From NCBI GenBank assembly GCA_907165275.2, contig OU015657.1, positions 10,067,001 to 10,131,000 of the forward strand: a stretch of 64,000 bases of DNA. The letters are read 5' to 3'. Shown piece by piece: positions 62,333 to 64,000 of this stretch. Position 1 is the first letter of the stretch; every line of letters begins with the position of its first letter. The translations under genes were made by a program, and so were the position numbers. The stretch is from Zygaena filipendulae (Eukaryota > Arthropoda > Insecta > Lepidoptera > Zygaenidae). The notes under the pieces were generated by a model. It saw only the letters and a program-made list of their open reading frames with translations, searched no databases and was not told the DNA's origin.

Positions 62333-63677
62333 ATGCAATTGATTATAGGTTCATTGTGAGTGTACTATAGGTACCTGTATATTGAAATGGGGTTATCAAG
62401 TTGAATACGTGTCAGCGTACTCATATCCATTACAAATGACAATGCTTGAATTTTTTCTCTAAATGTTTTCCAGATTTACCAAAGAACTCTTATTCCTAAC
62501 TTGGTACCCCCTTTTCGATAAACAGTTCTGTATAGTCGCTTTTGAACATTTATAAATAAATGTTAGAAAACTTAAATAAAAATTTTCATTGGTTTCTCGA
62601 GTTTAAACATGTTAAAAAATATTTAGGCAATAATATAATATTGCGTAGCATAATAATATACGAAGTGTCTTAAAAGAGTTTTAGATTAAAACTTTAAGTA
62701 TGGTATTAGTATTTAAAATTAAAATACAAACTTGCTTTAGAGACACCACTAATGTTATTCGTGTCTATTGATTTATCAATGTAGATAATATTTAACCCAC
62801 AATGTATGAATCAGCATTCTCGCCTTATTTAGGTACGGATTTTATTGGAAAAAAAATATTATTTTTGGCATAATGATTAATTTATTTATACAGCAGTTAA
62901 TACCAGCCCTAGGTATGACTGGAAACTATATGTATTGTAGTTTTTAATATAATATAACCAAATAAAATACCTCTTATAATACGTTTTTACTTTTAAATTG
63001 ATTAATAAATTATTATGATGTACTTACTGAAGTTATATCTATCATATCACTCGAATGTTAAGCGAATGCAATAGGTAGGTACGTGTATGCAAATTATTTA
63101 TAAGAAATGTATAATGAGTAGGGGCAATAAATGATAAATCATATAAGCTTTATGCATTTTATTCACATTGGTCCATTTAAATATACTAAATTGCACGCGC
63201 ACATAAGAACATTTTAACCTTCGATCTTCTGATAACACTCCGACAAATATTATACATACGTAAATAAACCAGAAAAGATTTCAGCCTGCCCTTACATCAC
63301 GAACTACCAGATAAATGCATCTTACAGGTCCGTTCGGACGAAAACAAAAGATGCTCGAATCATTTTTTGATTTACTGAATAGAGAACCATATTGGTATTG
63401 GCTTAAATCTAAGACAGGCGTTACCTCGCGCAAACCGACATCGACAGTTGATGTGTGTCGAATTTTGTAGGAAGTACTTAAGACAATGCAAATACCTACG
63501 ACTCTTTATTCAGTGACATCGCAAAAGTGCATTTTTTTTTAAAACGAAATAGACGAAGATCCAAACATTGAATTAAAACGGCGCGTTATACGCTACAAAA
63601 ACGCGTACCTAGTCGTTACGAGTTCATAGAGGATTACGCAACAGTATAATTAGCGTAATACATAATTACATACCATA

Positions 63678-63829
63678 CGGTCGCACTCAGACTCGTTTTA
63701 ATGATTACTTAATTTTAAGTAAAGATTTTTAAAACAAAACTGCCGCACTCAGAGACGTTCATTAAATTAGTGTTAATTGGCATTTGATTAATTATTAAGT
63801 AATCGTTAAAACGGCACTGAGTGCGGCCA
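63678..63829. mobile_element. Harbinger-derived MITE
   Basis: GGTCGCACTCAGACTCGTTT and the inverse of GGCCGCACTCAGTGCCGTTT bound ~150 bp. An inner CTGCCGCACTCAGAGACG repeats the terminus. The ends match those of the 14558-17975 transposon, and ATA/TTA flanks fit a decayed TWA duplication. Confidence 0.75.
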
Positions 63830-64000
63830 TTACTTATGTAAGATAAATACTGATTTAGCTTAGAATTCGCGTTAATTTCTGCGACCGACGAACAGTCGTA
63901 ACTAGAGGCAGGGGAGATCAAACGTCAAGGGGCGCACATACAGGTGTGGGGGGGGGGGGCACATTTAGAACTTAGCCCTATTTACAACACGAGTTTATGC

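Larger units (their letters stand above)
60088..64000. other. 3' flank of the aminopeptidase P-like gene
   Basis: No further gene is seen. It contains the 3' UTR of unknown length, several AATAAA candidates, three inverted-repeat elements and one GCTGT-type remnant. 61800-63660 is plain AT-rich DNA. Confidence 0.6.

Overview
The window is AT-rich insect DNA, almost certainly from a moth or butterfly. The evidence is short GC-rich coding exons split by GT-AG introns, the pervasive GTAGGTAC/TACCTACC spacer motif, many copies of a ~200-bp interspersed repeat running from GCTGTKCCCCGCGG to TTATAATATTAGTAGG, many small inverted-repeat elements, and LINE tails ending GCAATAAAG(TTTAAATAAAT)n. I cannot name the species. 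There are no rRNA or tRNA genes, no CRISPR array and nothing bacterial.

Layout. (1) 147-5924, + strand: the last eight exons of a Golgi class I alpha-1,2-mannosidase (GH47, MAN1A / alpha-Man-Ia type). The 5' exons lie upstream of the window. Every catalytic and calcium-site motif I can check is intact. (2) 5925-20537: gene-free DNA holding the mannosidase 3' flank, several foldback elements (one with a perfect 53-bp GC-rich stem at 12486-12644), and a 3.4-kb relic PIF/Harbinger transposon (14558-17975). That transposon has matching termini, TTA target duplications, a broken nuclease gene and a spliced Myb/SANT-like partner gene on the opposite strand. (3) 20538-60087, + strand: an 11-exon gene related to membrane aminopeptidase P (XPNPEP2 type). 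A signal-peptide exon at 20538-20595 fits in phase to exon 2 at 52737 across a ~32-kb intron filled with repeats. The C-terminus looks GPI-anchored. (4) 60088-64000: 3' flank with two small inverted-repeat elements and a Harbinger-derived MITE.

The most interesting signal is the second gene. Its overall fold is well conserved with mammalian XPNPEP2, but three of the five metal ligands are replaced (R488, V499 and G611 in my model), and both accessory histidines are lost. It therefore looks like a secreted, GPI-anchored pseudo-peptidase. In addition, the exon 8 donor is disturbed: a repeat flanked by the 8-bp duplication GTATACGA sits next to it, a partial copy of exon 8 lies just downstream, and only a GC donor keeps the frame.

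The 32-kb intron and the spacers form a layered record of transposons. They include a MITE family with paired TGACGTCA palindromes, a four-copy foldback family, an inverted-repeat element carrying a LINE reverse-transcriptase tail, and a GCTGT-repeat copy whose internal octamer ATGTTTAG has expanded to roughly 90 units (47823-48540). The two genes have no evident functional link beyond both belonging to the secretory pathway.
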